Shown here: one piece after another, positions 6,831 through 14,202 of the stretch
Layout: each line of letters begins with the position of its first letter
How positions within the stretch are numbered: position 1 is the stretch's first letter
Source of the DNA: Flavobacteriaceae bacterium D16
GTDB lineage: Bacteria > Bacteroidota > Bacteroidia > Flavobacteriales > Flavobacteriaceae
Direction: 5' to 3'
Assembly (NCBI GenBank): GCA_021295155.1
Contig: JAJTJC010000034.1
Coordinates: 124,001-188,000, forward strand
Length of the DNA: 64,000 nucleotides
Program-made: the position numbers and the translations under genes
Notes under the pieces: model-generated
Database searches by the model: none
What the model saw: the letters and a program-made list of their open reading frames with translations, nothing else
What the model was told of the DNA's origin: nothing

Positions 6831-7706
6831 TCATTTTTTCGTTTTACCAAACCCATAGAGGTTTTGGTGCACAAAGTCCTTAGGGAAGTTTTCATCTCCA
6901 GGGAATCCCAGTTCTATAGTACCACTATCTTCGGGGACATAATTGGTTTTAAAGATATAATCCCACAGGCTCAGGCTGATACCAAAGTTAACCCCGAAAG
7001 ATCCTTCCGGCAGGGCATGTGCATGGTGATAGAGATGCATCACCGGATTGTTAAAGACATACTTCAAAGGCCCGTAGGTAAGCTTTATATTGGCATGGTT
7101 CAGGTGTCCTATACTGATAGCAATAAAGTGCACAATAAAGGCCTGCTCTGGTTCAAAGCCACCAAGAACCATTACGCCAAGGGTTTTGAGAGGTTTATAA
7201 AGGATATTTTCCATCCAGTGGTAGCGTAAATGCGCTGCAAAACCCATTTCCTTTACGGAGTGGTGCACTTTGTGGAAATTCCATAGCACCGGGTATTTGT
7301 GTAATAGGATGTGGGTAAACCACTGCACAAAATCCAGAATAATGAAGAAAACCAACAATTGCAGCCACATTGGATAACTGGAAATGCTTAAAACGGTAAA
7401 ACTGTCTGCTGCAATTCCCAGATCATTAAACGCCAGGCCCAGAACTTTATAGAACCCACTGATTGCAATAGCAAACAGGAAGAAGTTAAAGTACATATAA
7501 AAGGCATCCAGCCAAAAGTCCTTTCGGAATACAGATTGTTGTTTTCTCCAGGGAAAGCCAATTTCAAGTAACCAAACCAGCAGTGATATGGCGGTTAGTC
7601 CCCAGAAATAATTGGTGTACCAGGGCACGTCAAAAATGATAGATTTCCATGTCCATTCTACACTACCCATAAAGGAGTCTCCAAAGGCATTCAAATATTT
7701 TTCCAT
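6831..7706 (-). CDS. Fatty acid hydroxylase / sterol desaturase family membrane enzyme
   Basis: A 291-residue membrane protein with about five hydrophobic segments and the di-iron histidine clusters of the superfamily: HILLH (near 133), HKVHH (near 145), and HLYHHAH (near 225), plus HLNH. Members hydroxylate or desaturate lipid substrates using O2. It is the last gene of the sulfite dehydrogenase operon, 3 bp after the tandem rhodanese. A link between lipid hydroxylation and sulfur oxidation is not established; the arrangement suggests co-expression, perhaps to remodel the membrane or a quinone or carotenoid pool. The substrate cannot be read from the sequence. Confidence 0.85.
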   Translation of the reverse strand: MEKYLNAFGDSFMGSVEWTWKSIIFDVPWYTNYFWGLTAISLLVWLLEIGFPWRKQQSVFRKDFWLDAFYMYFNFFLFAIAISGFYKVLGLAFNDLGIAADSFTVLSISSYPMWLQLLVFFIILDFVQWFTHILLHKYPVLWNFHKVHHSVKEMGFAAHLRYHWMENILYKPLKTLGVMVLGGFEPEQAFIVHFIAISIGHLNHANIKLTYGPLKYVFNNPVMHLYHHAHALPEGSFGVNFGISLSLWDYIFKTNYVPEDSGTIELGFPGDENFPKDFVHQNLYGFGKTKK

Positions 7707-7709
7707 AAT

Positions 7710-8636
7710 TCAATTTTTTACAATCATTTTTAATTTATCTATATAAGGGTAATTCGTATGGCTCCATTCTGTCCAGGAGCCATCATAATTCAAGACGTTG
7801 GTGTATCCGAGCATCTCGGTGAGCACAAAATAGGTATGTGAAGACCGTACACCGGAGTGGCAATACACTATTATTTTTTCTTCTTTAGATGCACCAAGGC
7901 GCCCAAAGATTCGCTCTAAATCTGCAAGCGATTTTAGTTTTTTATTCCCATCAAAGTGAATGGCTTCAGACCAGTCCAGGTGAACGCTGCTGGGTATTCG
8001 ACCCGCTTTGGCAGCGCCGTTCTTTAATTTGTTTCCCAAAAATTCCTCCTTGGATCTTGTGTCTACCAGTACATAGGATTCCTGGTTAGAGCTGATCAGA
8101 TCAAATAACTCTTCTTTTGAAATGACATTAACGCCTCCGGCACTATCAGGAAAGCTGAAATTGGACGGTTCGGGACTGATTAGTCCGGATTCCACAGGCA
8201 TATCCTGCGATTTCCAGGAATGTAAGCCTCCGTTAAGCAGCTTTACATTGGAGAAACCGTAATGGTTGAGTGCCCACCAGAATCGCGCAGCCTCGGGAAG
8301 TCCCCGGTCGTCATAAAGCACCAGTTGATGTTCATTGGTAATACCCAGTTCACTTAATATTTGTTCGATTTGCCCTTTTTCGGCAAGCATACCTCCGTAG
8401 GTAAAGTTGGGGTTTTCAATAGCCTCCCTCCAGAGGTTGAGGGCGCCAGGTATATGTTCCTGGGTATACGCTTCAGCTTTTCGAAAATCAATTATCCGTG
8501 TTCTGGAATGATCAATAAGGGTCAGTTCCGCTACCTCAATCAATGGGTTTCCTGATGTTTCCCTGGCCGGAATTTCATTGCAGCCCCATAAGAGTAGCAA
8601 ACCAACTACTATTAACGATTTATTCTTCCAGAACAT
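7710..8636 (-). CDS. Tandem rhodanese lipoprotein (thiosulfate/3-mercaptopyruvate sulfurtransferase-like)
   Basis: The 308-residue protein starts MFWKNKSLIVVGLLLLWGCN, a lipoprotein signal with C19. The apparent upstream start is a TTG at 8645; the ATG at 8636 is used. It contains an N-terminal rhodanese domain lacking the catalytic cysteine (loop LYDDRGLPEA) and a C-terminal active domain with VYCHSGVRSS (C259). This is the TST/SseA layout. It overlaps the preceding cytochrome gene by 17 bp, so translation is coupled. The lipid anchor places it outside the cytoplasm, together with the sulfite dehydrogenase, where it could generate or consume sulfite or thiosulfate. Confidence 0.92.
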   Translation of the reverse strand: MFWKNKSLIVVGLLLLWGCNEIPARETSGNPLIEVAELTLIDHSRTRIIDFRKAEAYTQEHIPGALNLWREAIENPNFTYGGMLAEKGQIEQILSELGITNEHQLVLYDDRGLPEAARFWWALNHYGFSNVKLLNGGLHSWKSQDMPVESGLISPEPSNFSFPDSAGGVNVISKEELFDLISSNQESYVLVDTRSKEEFLGNKLKNGAAKAGRIPSSVHLDWSEAIHFDGNKKLKSLADLERIFGRLGASKEEKIIVYCHSGVRSSHTYFVLTEMLGYTNVLNYDGSWTEWSHTNYPYIDKLKMIVKN

Positions 8637-9099
8637 ACCAATCAATATCAGTTAGAACTTCCCTTCTGCCTTTTTTCTTGGGAGGATAATTGGTTACGAG
8701 GTAGTCCACAATTATTTCCTCATTCTTTCCCAGATCCCATAAATTCTGGGTTTCCTGCATCCAGCGAATAGTAGCTATCCAGCGCTCTTCGTTCATACGG
8801 TTTTGAATAACCAATTGGGCCGAATGGCAATTGGTGCAGTTGTTCACTACCGTCATAAGGCCTTCGGCATCAACAAGTCCGGTACGCATATGTATACCGT
8901 TCTCTATTTTATCGTAATCATCTTCTTCTACTACTGCCACATATGTTGCATCCGTTGAAGATCCCCGAAAAAAGGAAAAATCAGGATCGGCCATGATATA
9001 TAATATTGTGGCCACCATCAACCCAAAAATGCCAAAGAGTCCAAGCATAAGTCGGTAAATGGCTTTCGCCTGTTTCTGAAAGGTATTTTTATCTTCCAT
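8620..9099 (-). CDS. Membrane-anchored cytochrome c, sulfite dehydrogenase subunit
   Basis: A 159-residue protein with one N-terminal membrane helix (about residues 17-37) and a periplasmic haem domain with CTNCH (C88, C91, H92). WMQ near residue 114 offers a methionine ligand. It starts 1 bp after the stop of the molybdenum subunit gene and overlaps the rhodanese gene downstream. The pair matches the SorAB/SoxCD type, in which the cytochrome takes electrons from the molybdenum cofactor. The anchor would dock the complex to the respiratory chain. Confidence 0.87.
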   Translation of the reverse strand: MEDKNTFQKQAKAIYRLMLGLFGIFGLMVATILYIMADPDFSFFRGSSTDATYVAVVEEDDYDKIENGIHMRTGLVDAEGLMTVVNNCTNCHSAQLVIQNRMNEERWIATIRWMQETQNLWDLGKNEEIIVDYLVTNYPPKKKGRREVLTDIDWYVLEE

Positions 9100-9100
9100 C

Positions 9101-10321
9101 TCAGGTAACTTTTACCGCAATCCTATGGCAGGCATTGTTCAGGTATCCTTTGGGATTCCATCCGGGTAACAACATGGGCTGACGGATGCCCTTTTCGTCT
9201 GTGGCCCGTGCCCAAACTTCATAATAACCTTTTTTGGGAAAGGAAACTTCTGCAGAAAAGTGCTGCCAGGCCAGGCGATTTGCTGGTTTCTGAATGGAGC
9301 ACTCCCGCCAGGTAGATCCAAAATCTATTGAATATTCCATTTTAGATACCTCCAGTTCCCCTGCCCAGGCGTGTCCACGTATGGAGAGCTTTTTACCCAT
9401 CTTAATCATGGCACCTGTTTTAGGGTAGGTGATCAGGGATTTTACAGGCATGGATTCGATGATACACATATCCTCATCCTTTACCTTTTCACCGGGAGCT
9501 ACGGGATTGCAGGGTACTCTATAAGCCGTACCGGTCATTTTTGTTCCGTCGTGAACCTTATCCCGAACACTGATCCGGTTCACCCATTTACCCGAAACAG
9601 AGGCTGGCCAGCCTCCGGCTACAAGTCTCAGGGGATAGCCATGTGCAAGGGGGATATCTTTCCCATTCATTTTGAATGCCAAGAGTGTTTCATCCTGCAT
9701 TGCTTTACCCATGGGTGCACCCCTTGAAATGGGTTCTTTACTTGGATCACGACTAAGGTGTACATCCGCCGCATGGTATCCAATATATACTGCATTGCTT
9801 TTTATACCCACATCCTCTAAGACATCTCGCAGTCGTACCCCGGTCCATGTTGCACAGGAAACGGCGCCAACGGACCACTGGTTGCCTTTTGCAGGAGGAT
9901 CAAATTCACTACGTCCGTTGCCCCCACATTCCAGGGTTAGCTGATAGGTGTAGTTTGGAAATTTCGACTGTAATTCCTGTAATGTATAGGTTTTGCTTTT
10001 CGATACAGCTTCCCCATCTATGGTTAGTGTCCATTTTGAAGCATCAATATTCTCGGGAATAAGCCCGTTATTGCGAATGAACATAAACTTGTTGGGGGTG
10101 ATGGCATCATCAAGCAAATGCGCCTTAGCTTCAATATTCCAGGGCCGGTCATTCAGCACTTCCATCCCCTCGTCCTTCCCAAATAGCTTAAAGGGATCAG
10201 GGTCCTGGAGACCCAGGGGAGAATAGCCTTTTGGCATGGTATGGCCATAAACAATTTCGACTCCGATAAAGGCGGCCATAGAGCCCAATACAGAGTTTTG
10301 TACGAACTTTCTTCTATTCAT
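9101..10321 (-). CDS. Sulfite dehydrogenase molybdenum subunit (SorA/SoxC-like)
   Basis: The 406-residue protein has a Tat-like N-terminus, MNRRKFVQNSVLGSMAAFIG, if started at 10321; a longer frame from 10345 would displace the twin arginine and is less likely. The sulfite-oxidase molybdopterin domain (about 50-270) has the molybdenum-ligand motif LECGGNGR (C132) and PLAHGYPLRLV; the dimerisation domain follows with AWAGELEVSKMEYSIDFG. It oxidises sulfite to sulfate in the periplasm. The gene heads an operon with its cytochrome, a rhodanese and a hydroxylase, and shares an operator with the divergent SQR gene. Confidence 0.92.
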   Translation of the reverse strand: MNRRKFVQNSVLGSMAAFIGVEIVYGHTMPKGYSPLGLQDPDPFKLFGKDEGMEVLNDRPWNIEAKAHLLDDAITPNKFMFIRNNGLIPENIDASKWTLTIDGEAVSKSKTYTLQELQSKFPNYTYQLTLECGGNGRSEFDPPAKGNQWSVGAVSCATWTGVRLRDVLEDVGIKSNAVYIGYHAADVHLSRDPSKEPISRGAPMGKAMQDETLLAFKMNGKDIPLAHGYPLRLVAGGWPASVSGKWVNRISVRDKVHDGTKMTGTAYRVPCNPVAPGEKVKDEDMCIIESMPVKSLITYPKTGAMIKMGKKLSIRGHAWAGELEVSKMEYSIDFGSTWRECSIQKPANRLAWQHFSAEVSFPKKGYYEVWARATDEKGIRQPMLLPGWNPKGYLNNACHRIAVKVT

Positions 10322-10344
10322 GGAATAAGTAAATCTACTTACCA

Positions 10345-10352
10345 CTAAGGTA
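10345..10352 (-). promoter_or_regulatory. -7-like element of sulfite dehydrogenase promoter
   Basis: On the minus strand TACCTTAG runs from 10352 to 10345, seven of eight matches to TAnnTTTG. It starts 30.5 bp from the centre of operator site 4. Confidence 0.5.
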
Positions 10353-10375
10353 CTAAATATTATAAGGTTAATTGT

Positions 10376-10389
10376 GTAACAAATGTTAC
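10376..10389. promoter_or_regulatory. Candidate Crp/Fnr operator, site 4, shared by divergent genes
   Basis: GTAACAAATGTTAC, a perfect-arm dyad, lies 54 bp from the sulfite dehydrogenase start and 55 bp from the SQR start. A -7-like element sits on each side: TACCTTAG on the minus strand (30.5 bp away) and TAAATTGA at 10412 on the plus strand (29.5 bp away, six of eight matches). One bound dimer could therefore activate both genes. Confidence 0.73.
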
Positions 10390-10444
10390 GATTGTGCTCA
10401 TTGGAGAATGCTAAATTGAGAAGGAAACCAATTGATAAAACAAA

Positions 10445-11707
10445 ATGAAATCTTCATATCAAATCCTGATTATTGGCGGAGGAACGGCGGGTATCATGAC
10501 AGGGGCACAATTATTGGCCAAAAATCCAAAACTGGATATAGCGATAATTGAACCTGCTGATACGCATTACTATCAACCCGCCTGGACCCTGGTTGGGGCG
10601 GGCACCTATGATTTTAAAAAAACGGCCAAACCCATGTCTGAGGTAATGCCCGAAGGGGTAGACTGGATAAAGGATTATGCCACAGGATTTGATCCAGAGA
10701 ATAATTCAGTGTCTACTCAAGGTTCTGGTAACATCACCTACGATTACCTTGTAGTTGCACCAGGATTAATTATGGACCCTAGCTTGATTGAGGGGCTTCC
10801 AGAGGCGCTGGAAAAGGGAATAGCATGCAGTAATTACATAAACCCCGAACATACCTGGGAAACCCTCCAAAACTTCAAGGGAGGTAATGCCGTATTTACA
10901 CAGCCCACTACCCCAATCAAATGTGGAGGGGCACCCCAGAAAATTGCCTACCTGGCGGCAGATTATTTCCGTAATAATGGTTTGAAAGATAAGGCCAATG
11001 TAATTTTCGCAACACCGGGATCAGTGATATTCGGAGTTAAGGAAATCAGAACCACCCTGATGCATGTGATAGACCGGTACGGGATACACTTTAAACCATT
11101 TTATGCCCCCTACCGCATAGACTCCGTTAAAAAAGTGGTCTATTTTAACCATACTGCACCAGATGAAAACCAGTGTGTTGTAAATGCGGATAACGAATTG
11201 GGAGAAATCATGACGGGGGATGCCGTAATTGAGATCCCTTTTGACCTACTGCACTTGGCTCCTCCACAGACGGCACCAAAATTTGTTAAAGAATCCTCCT
11301 TGGTAAATGAAGCCGGCTGGCTCGATGTGGACCACCATTCCATGCAACACAACACATACCCCAATATCTTTGGGCTGGGCGATGTAGCTGCACTACCCAC
11401 TGCTAAAACCGGGGCGGCAGTACGTAAACAAGTGCCGGTAGTTGTGGATAACCTGTTGATGTTGATTGATCATAAGCAAGCCAACAATACTTCATATAAC
11501 GGTTATTCCTCCTGTCCCCTGGTAACCGGATATGGAAAAATGGTCTTAGCAGAGTTTGATTATAAAAATAATTTTCTTCCGGACCCAAAACTTAAAAGAA
11601 TGCTGGTCTTCAGTAGCGGTAAAGAACATTGGAGGCTTTGGATGTTAAAGAAATACGGACTTCCCTATTTGTATTGGAATAAGATGATGAAAGGGAAAAA
11701 TGTGTGA
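10445..11707 (+). CDS. sqr: Sulfide:quinone oxidoreductase, type II
   Basis: A 420-residue flavoprotein with an N-terminal FAD dinucleotide fold (ILIIGGGTAGIM), HYYQPAWTLVGAG, and a second FAD motif FGLGDVAALP. The two catalytic cysteines are in the contexts seen in human SQOR and type II bacterial enzymes: TPIKCGGAPQKIAYL (C160) and SSCPLVTGYGKMVLAEFDY (C357). A hydrophobic/basic C-terminus would hold it on the membrane. It oxidises sulfide to a persulfide or sulfane acceptor and reduces quinone. It is divergent from the sulfite dehydrogenase operon with a shared operator and ends at a strong terminator. Confidence 0.95.
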   Translation: MKSSYQILIIGGGTAGIMTGAQLLAKNPKLDIAIIEPADTHYYQPAWTLVGAGTYDFKKTAKPMSEVMPEGVDWIKDYATGFDPENNSVSTQGSGNITYDYLVVAPGLIMDPSLIEGLPEALEKGIACSNYINPEHTWETLQNFKGGNAVFTQPTTPIKCGGAPQKIAYLAADYFRNNGLKDKANVIFATPGSVIFGVKEIRTTLMHVIDRYGIHFKPFYAPYRIDSVKKVVYFNHTAPDENQCVVNADNELGEIMTGDAVIEIPFDLLHLAPPQTAPKFVKESSLVNEAGWLDVDHHSMQHNTYPNIFGLGDVAALPTAKTGAAVRKQVPVVVDNLLMLIDHKQANNTSYNGYSSCPLVTGYGKMVLAEFDYKNNFLPDPKLKRMLVFSSGKEHWRLWMLKKYGLPYLYWNKMMKGKNV

Positions 11708-11730
11708 TTAGTTGATTGATTGTTAATAAA

Positions 11731-11758
11731 AACGGGGACGCAAAGTCCCCGTTTTTTA
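11731..11758 (+). terminator. Rho-independent terminator of sqr
   Basis: Arms ACGGGGAC and GTCCCCGT around GCAAA, followed by T6. It lies between convergent genes. Confidence 0.9.
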
Positions 11759-11779
11759 TTCGCCGTTTATGACAGTCTT

Positions 11780-12256
11780 TTAGATAAAAAGTAAATGGGT
11801 GCCATCTTCATTAGCACGATTATAAAAATCACCAATAGTAAGGATGCCATCCAGTTCATCAATTAAATCTTCACGTTCCAGGTGGAACATGTCTATGGCA
11901 AGTTTGCACCCCCATAATTTACAACCTGAATCAGAAAGGATTTCCAGAAACTCACTTACTGGGGGCATATCCAGTTTTTCCATTTCCTTTTTCATCATTT
12001 TCGTGGCCAGTGCTTCAACCCCGGGTAATCCGCCCAGCATGGTAGGCATATGCATCGCCGGGTTACCCACGGTAGCCACGTGCAGATGTTCCAGTTTTTT
12101 CTTTTGAATGGCTTCAAGGCCGAAAAATGTAAAGAACAACTCAGCTTCTATACCTTCCATCCTGGCACCGTTGGCCATTACAAATGCCGCATAGGCATTC
12201 TCCAGGGTTCCCTTGGAGAGGATGAAAAGCATCTTTTTAACTTTGGTTTCGCTCAT
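11780..12256 (-). CDS. DsrE-like (DsrE2 type) sulfur carrier
   Basis: This 158-residue protein has the DsrE/DsrF fold start KKMLFILSKGTLENAYAAFVMANGA and FFTFFGLEAI. The conserved cysteine region GCKLWGCKLAIDMF (C112, C117) is typical of the DsrE2A group, which transfers persulfide sulfur in sulfur oxidisers. It is the last gene of a three-gene operon with a second SQR-like enzyme and a TusE-like protein. No Dsr reductase or Hdr-like complex is visible in the window, so here the carrier may connect SQR, rhodaneses and the CstB-like enzyme. Confidence 0.9.
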   Translation of the reverse strand: MSETKVKKMLFILSKGTLENAYAAFVMANGARMEGIEAELFFTFFGLEAIQKKKLEHLHVATVGNPAMHMPTMLGGLPGVEALATKMMKKEMEKLDMPPVSEFLEILSDSGCKLWGCKLAIDMFHLEREDLIDELDGILTIGDFYNRANEDGTHLLFI

Positions 12257-12305
12257 AACGTTTGTTTATTGAATTACAAGGCAATCGCCCTATAATGTAT
12301 TAGGT

Positions 12306-12614
12306 TTAAATACAACTTTTAGGTTTTGGGATACCGGCAATCAATGTCGATTTTTTCAAGGGTCCACCTGGGAATAATGCGTAAAACTCCTTAATATTGA
12401 TTACCCCACTTTTTTTGATTCCGCGTATCGAAAGAGCTTCTTCCTTATGGTGTTTTTCCTGCAGATAAGCAATAACTTCCCAGTGCTTGTCAGTCATGCT
12501 TATGCCATTTTCTTCAGCCAGGGATTCCCCTACCTCTTTATTCCATTGGCTAAAATCAAGTAAATAGCCCTCTTCGTTTACATCAATCTCTTTATTTGCA
12601 ATAGCTTTTTTCAT
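12306..12614 (-). CDS. TusE/DsrC-family protein with a single C-terminal cysteine
   Basis: A 102-residue TusE/DsrC/DsvC-family protein with YLLDFSQWNKEVGESLAEENGI and LTDKHWEVIAYLQ-like (here MTDKHWEVIAYLQ) segments. The C-terminal arm GGPLKKSTLIAGIPKPKSCI keeps the penultimate cysteine (C101) but lacks the second cysteine found ten residues earlier in true DsrC. That is the TusE-like state, which forms a persulfide but not the intramolecular di- or trisulfide. It sits 16 bp after the SQR-like gene and 49 bp before the DsrE-like gene, pointing to a sulfur-relay unit. Confidence 0.88.
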   Translation of the reverse strand: MKKAIANKEIDVNEEGYLLDFSQWNKEVGESLAEENGISMTDKHWEVIAYLQEKHHKEEALSIRGIKKSGVINIKEFYALFPGGPLKKSTLIAGIPKPKSCI

Positions 12615-12630
12615 TATTATTTATTTTGGT

Positions 12631-13875
12631 TTATGATACTTCTTCTAATTTTTTACCTTTTTCATTCATAGTAGCCGATACAAAGGGGATTGGTACTGCT
12701 TTTAGCAGCATATTCCAATAGACCCATTTGAATGCCATTTTACCCCAATGATTTGCGCGACTCTCCCTTAGTAATTTCATAGGGCCTATTCCCGGTAATG
12801 GGAAAGTACCTTCCACGGGTTGGTGTTCATAATTGAAATCAATTAATAGCGCTTTGCCATTTCCGGTTTCGACAAAGCAATTGGCATGCCCGTCAAACTC
12901 TTCTTTTAGTGCTTCTCCTTTAACATAGCGCACTATGTTATCGGTTAGGATCTCCGCTTCAAAATGGGCTACTGACCCCGCCTTTGAAGTAGGGACATTC
13001 GTTGCATCACCAATTGCGAATATGTTCTCGTGTTCCTTGGATTGTAAGGTTGCCTTATGAGTAGGCACAAAATTCAAATCGTCACCCATACCAGAGCGTT
13101 CTATAACAGCGTTACCCATATTGGTTGGGACGGTTACCAGGAGATCATAAGGGACCTCTACCTCGGCATAGTCAATAATCTTGTTATTTTCATAATCAAC
13201 TCTTTCGATGTTGAAATCCGTTACTTCCTTAATGTTTTTTTCTTCCAGTAAATGGTCGAAAGCCTTTGAGGCACGAGGTGTTGTAAAGGCACCTCCCAAA
13301 GGGGTTACATAGGTAATATCTACCTTATCCCGCATCCCCTTCTTTTTGAAGTAGGTGTCCGCCAAAAAGGCAAATTCCAATGGGGCAACCGGACATTTAA
13401 TAGGCATTTCGGTTACATGCACCACCAATCTGCCGCCCTCCCATTCTCTGAGTTTATTCCGCAACGCCACGGCACCATCATAGGTGTAAAAGTCAAAGAT
13501 ATTTTCCTGCCACTTGGGTCCATTCATACCTTCCACTTCTTCAGGAGCAATGTTACTTCCCGTGGCAATGATTAATATGTCGTACTGGAGTTCCTCGCCA
13601 TTTGCTAAATCTACTGCATTATTCTCAGGCCGGATCAGTTCAATTCCTTGCTGTATATAGTTCACCCCTTTGGGAATATACTTCTTGCCGTCCTTTTTCA
13701 CCTGATCCTCAGTGTAAATGTCAAAAGGCAGGAATAGAAAACCTGGCTGGTAGTAATGCGTTTTGTGCTGGTCTACTATGGTGATCTGCCATTCACTTTT
13801 TGGAAGTTTGGATACCAAATGATTGGCCATCATAGTTCCTGCAGTTCCGGCTCCTAATATCAATAAGTTTTTCAT
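12631..13875 (-). CDS. SQR-family flavoprotein (second sulfide:quinone oxidoreductase)
   Basis: A 414-residue FAD protein starting MKNLLILGAGTAGTMMANHL; an in-frame TTG/ATG upstream at 13971 would bury the dinucleotide motif and is rejected. It has HYYQPGFLFLP, IFAIGDATNVPTSKAG and two likely catalytic cysteines, MPIKCPVAPLEFAF (C161) and GHANCFVETGNGKALL (C333). The CPVAP context differs from the type II enzyme at 10445, suggesting another SQR type with another affinity or sulfane acceptor. Its C-terminal amphipathic part would sit on the membrane. It leads the operon with the TusE-like and DsrE-like carriers. Confidence 0.88.
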   Translation of the reverse strand: MKNLLILGAGTAGTMMANHLVSKLPKSEWQITIVDQHKTHYYQPGFLFLPFDIYTEDQVKKDGKKYIPKGVNYIQQGIELIRPENNAVDLANGEELQYDILIIATGSNIAPEEVEGMNGPKWQENIFDFYTYDGAVALRNKLREWEGGRLVVHVTEMPIKCPVAPLEFAFLADTYFKKKGMRDKVDITYVTPLGGAFTTPRASKAFDHLLEEKNIKEVTDFNIERVDYENNKIIDYAEVEVPYDLLVTVPTNMGNAVIERSGMGDDLNFVPTHKATLQSKEHENIFAIGDATNVPTSKAGSVAHFEAEILTDNIVRYVKGEALKEEFDGHANCFVETGNGKALLIDFNYEHQPVEGTFPLPGIGPMKLLRESRANHWGKMAFKWVYWNMLLKAVPIPFVSATMNEKGKKLEEVS

Positions 13876-13927
13876 TTTTAGATATTTGTTTAATTGGGCT
13901 AGACGCTTAATTGGTCTAAATACGGGG

Positions 13928-13935
13928 TAAAAGTA
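13928..13935 (-). promoter_or_regulatory. -7 element of SQR2 operon
   Basis: TACTTTTA read on the minus strand from 13935 to 13928, seven of eight matches to TAnnTTTG, at the class II distance from site 5. Confidence 0.55.
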
Positions 13936-13957
13936 GTAGAGATCCCATGTGGAAAAT

Positions 13958-13971
13958 ATGACATAAATCAT
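13958..13971. promoter_or_regulatory. Candidate Crp/Fnr operator, site 5 (ATGAC-N4-ATCAT)
   Basis: ATGACATAAATCAT; its arms are identical to those of site 7. On the minus strand the -7-like element TACTTTTA begins at 13935, 29.5 bp from the centre, and directs transcription toward the SQR2 operon (ATG at 13875). Confidence 0.65.
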
Positions 13972-13995
13972 AATTAGGTTCCGAGGGGGAGATAT

Positions 13996-14009
13996 GTAAC
14001 AAATGTTAC
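13996..14009. promoter_or_regulatory. Candidate Crp/Fnr operator, site 6
   Basis: GTAACAAATGTTAC, identical in all 14 bases to site 4. TAAATTTT at 14033 on the plus strand is 30.5 bp from the centre; a weaker TATGATTT lies at the same distance on the minus strand. Confidence 0.68.
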
Positions 14010-14083
14010 TTAGGCACTGAAAATCAGAAATTTAAATTTTTCTTTATCAGCTGTATTAATAAGGTTAGGCGTTAGGGAGATAT

Positions 14084-14097
14084 ATGACTTTTATCAT
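14084..14097. promoter_or_regulatory. Candidate Crp/Fnr operator, site 7 (ATGAC-N4-ATCAT)
   Basis: ATGACTTTTATCAT lies with its centre 29.5 bp before a perfect -7 element, TAATTTTG at 14120-14127, on the plus strand, in front of the FadL-type gene at 14203. Confidence 0.68.
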
Positions 14098-14119
14098 GAA
14101 AATTAGATTCTTTACAACA

Positions 14120-14127
14120 TAATTTTG
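14120..14127 (+). promoter_or_regulatory. -7 element of FadL-type gene
   Basis: TAATTTTG, an exact TAnnTTTG match, at class II distance from site 7. Confidence 0.65.
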
Positions 14128-14202
14128 GCATGATTATTTAACCGTGATACCCCGATAATCGGGATGCTCCGGGATATTTTTTTGTAACTAAACCTTGAAA
14201 TT

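Larger units (their letters stand above)
13876..14202. promoter_or_regulatory. Divergent regulatory region between SQR2 operon and FadL gene
   Basis: A 327-bp gene-free stretch. It contains three dyads (13958-13971, 13996-14009, 14084-14097) and -7-like elements on both strands, listed separately. A second SQR-side weak element, TATGATTT from 13972 downward, lies 30.5 bp from the middle dyad. No reading frame of interest is seen. Confidence 0.7.

Noticed and set aside
13876-13971. N-terminal extension of the SQR2 protein
   Set aside because: It would precede the FAD dinucleotide motif with unrelated sequence and cover the operator and -7 element.
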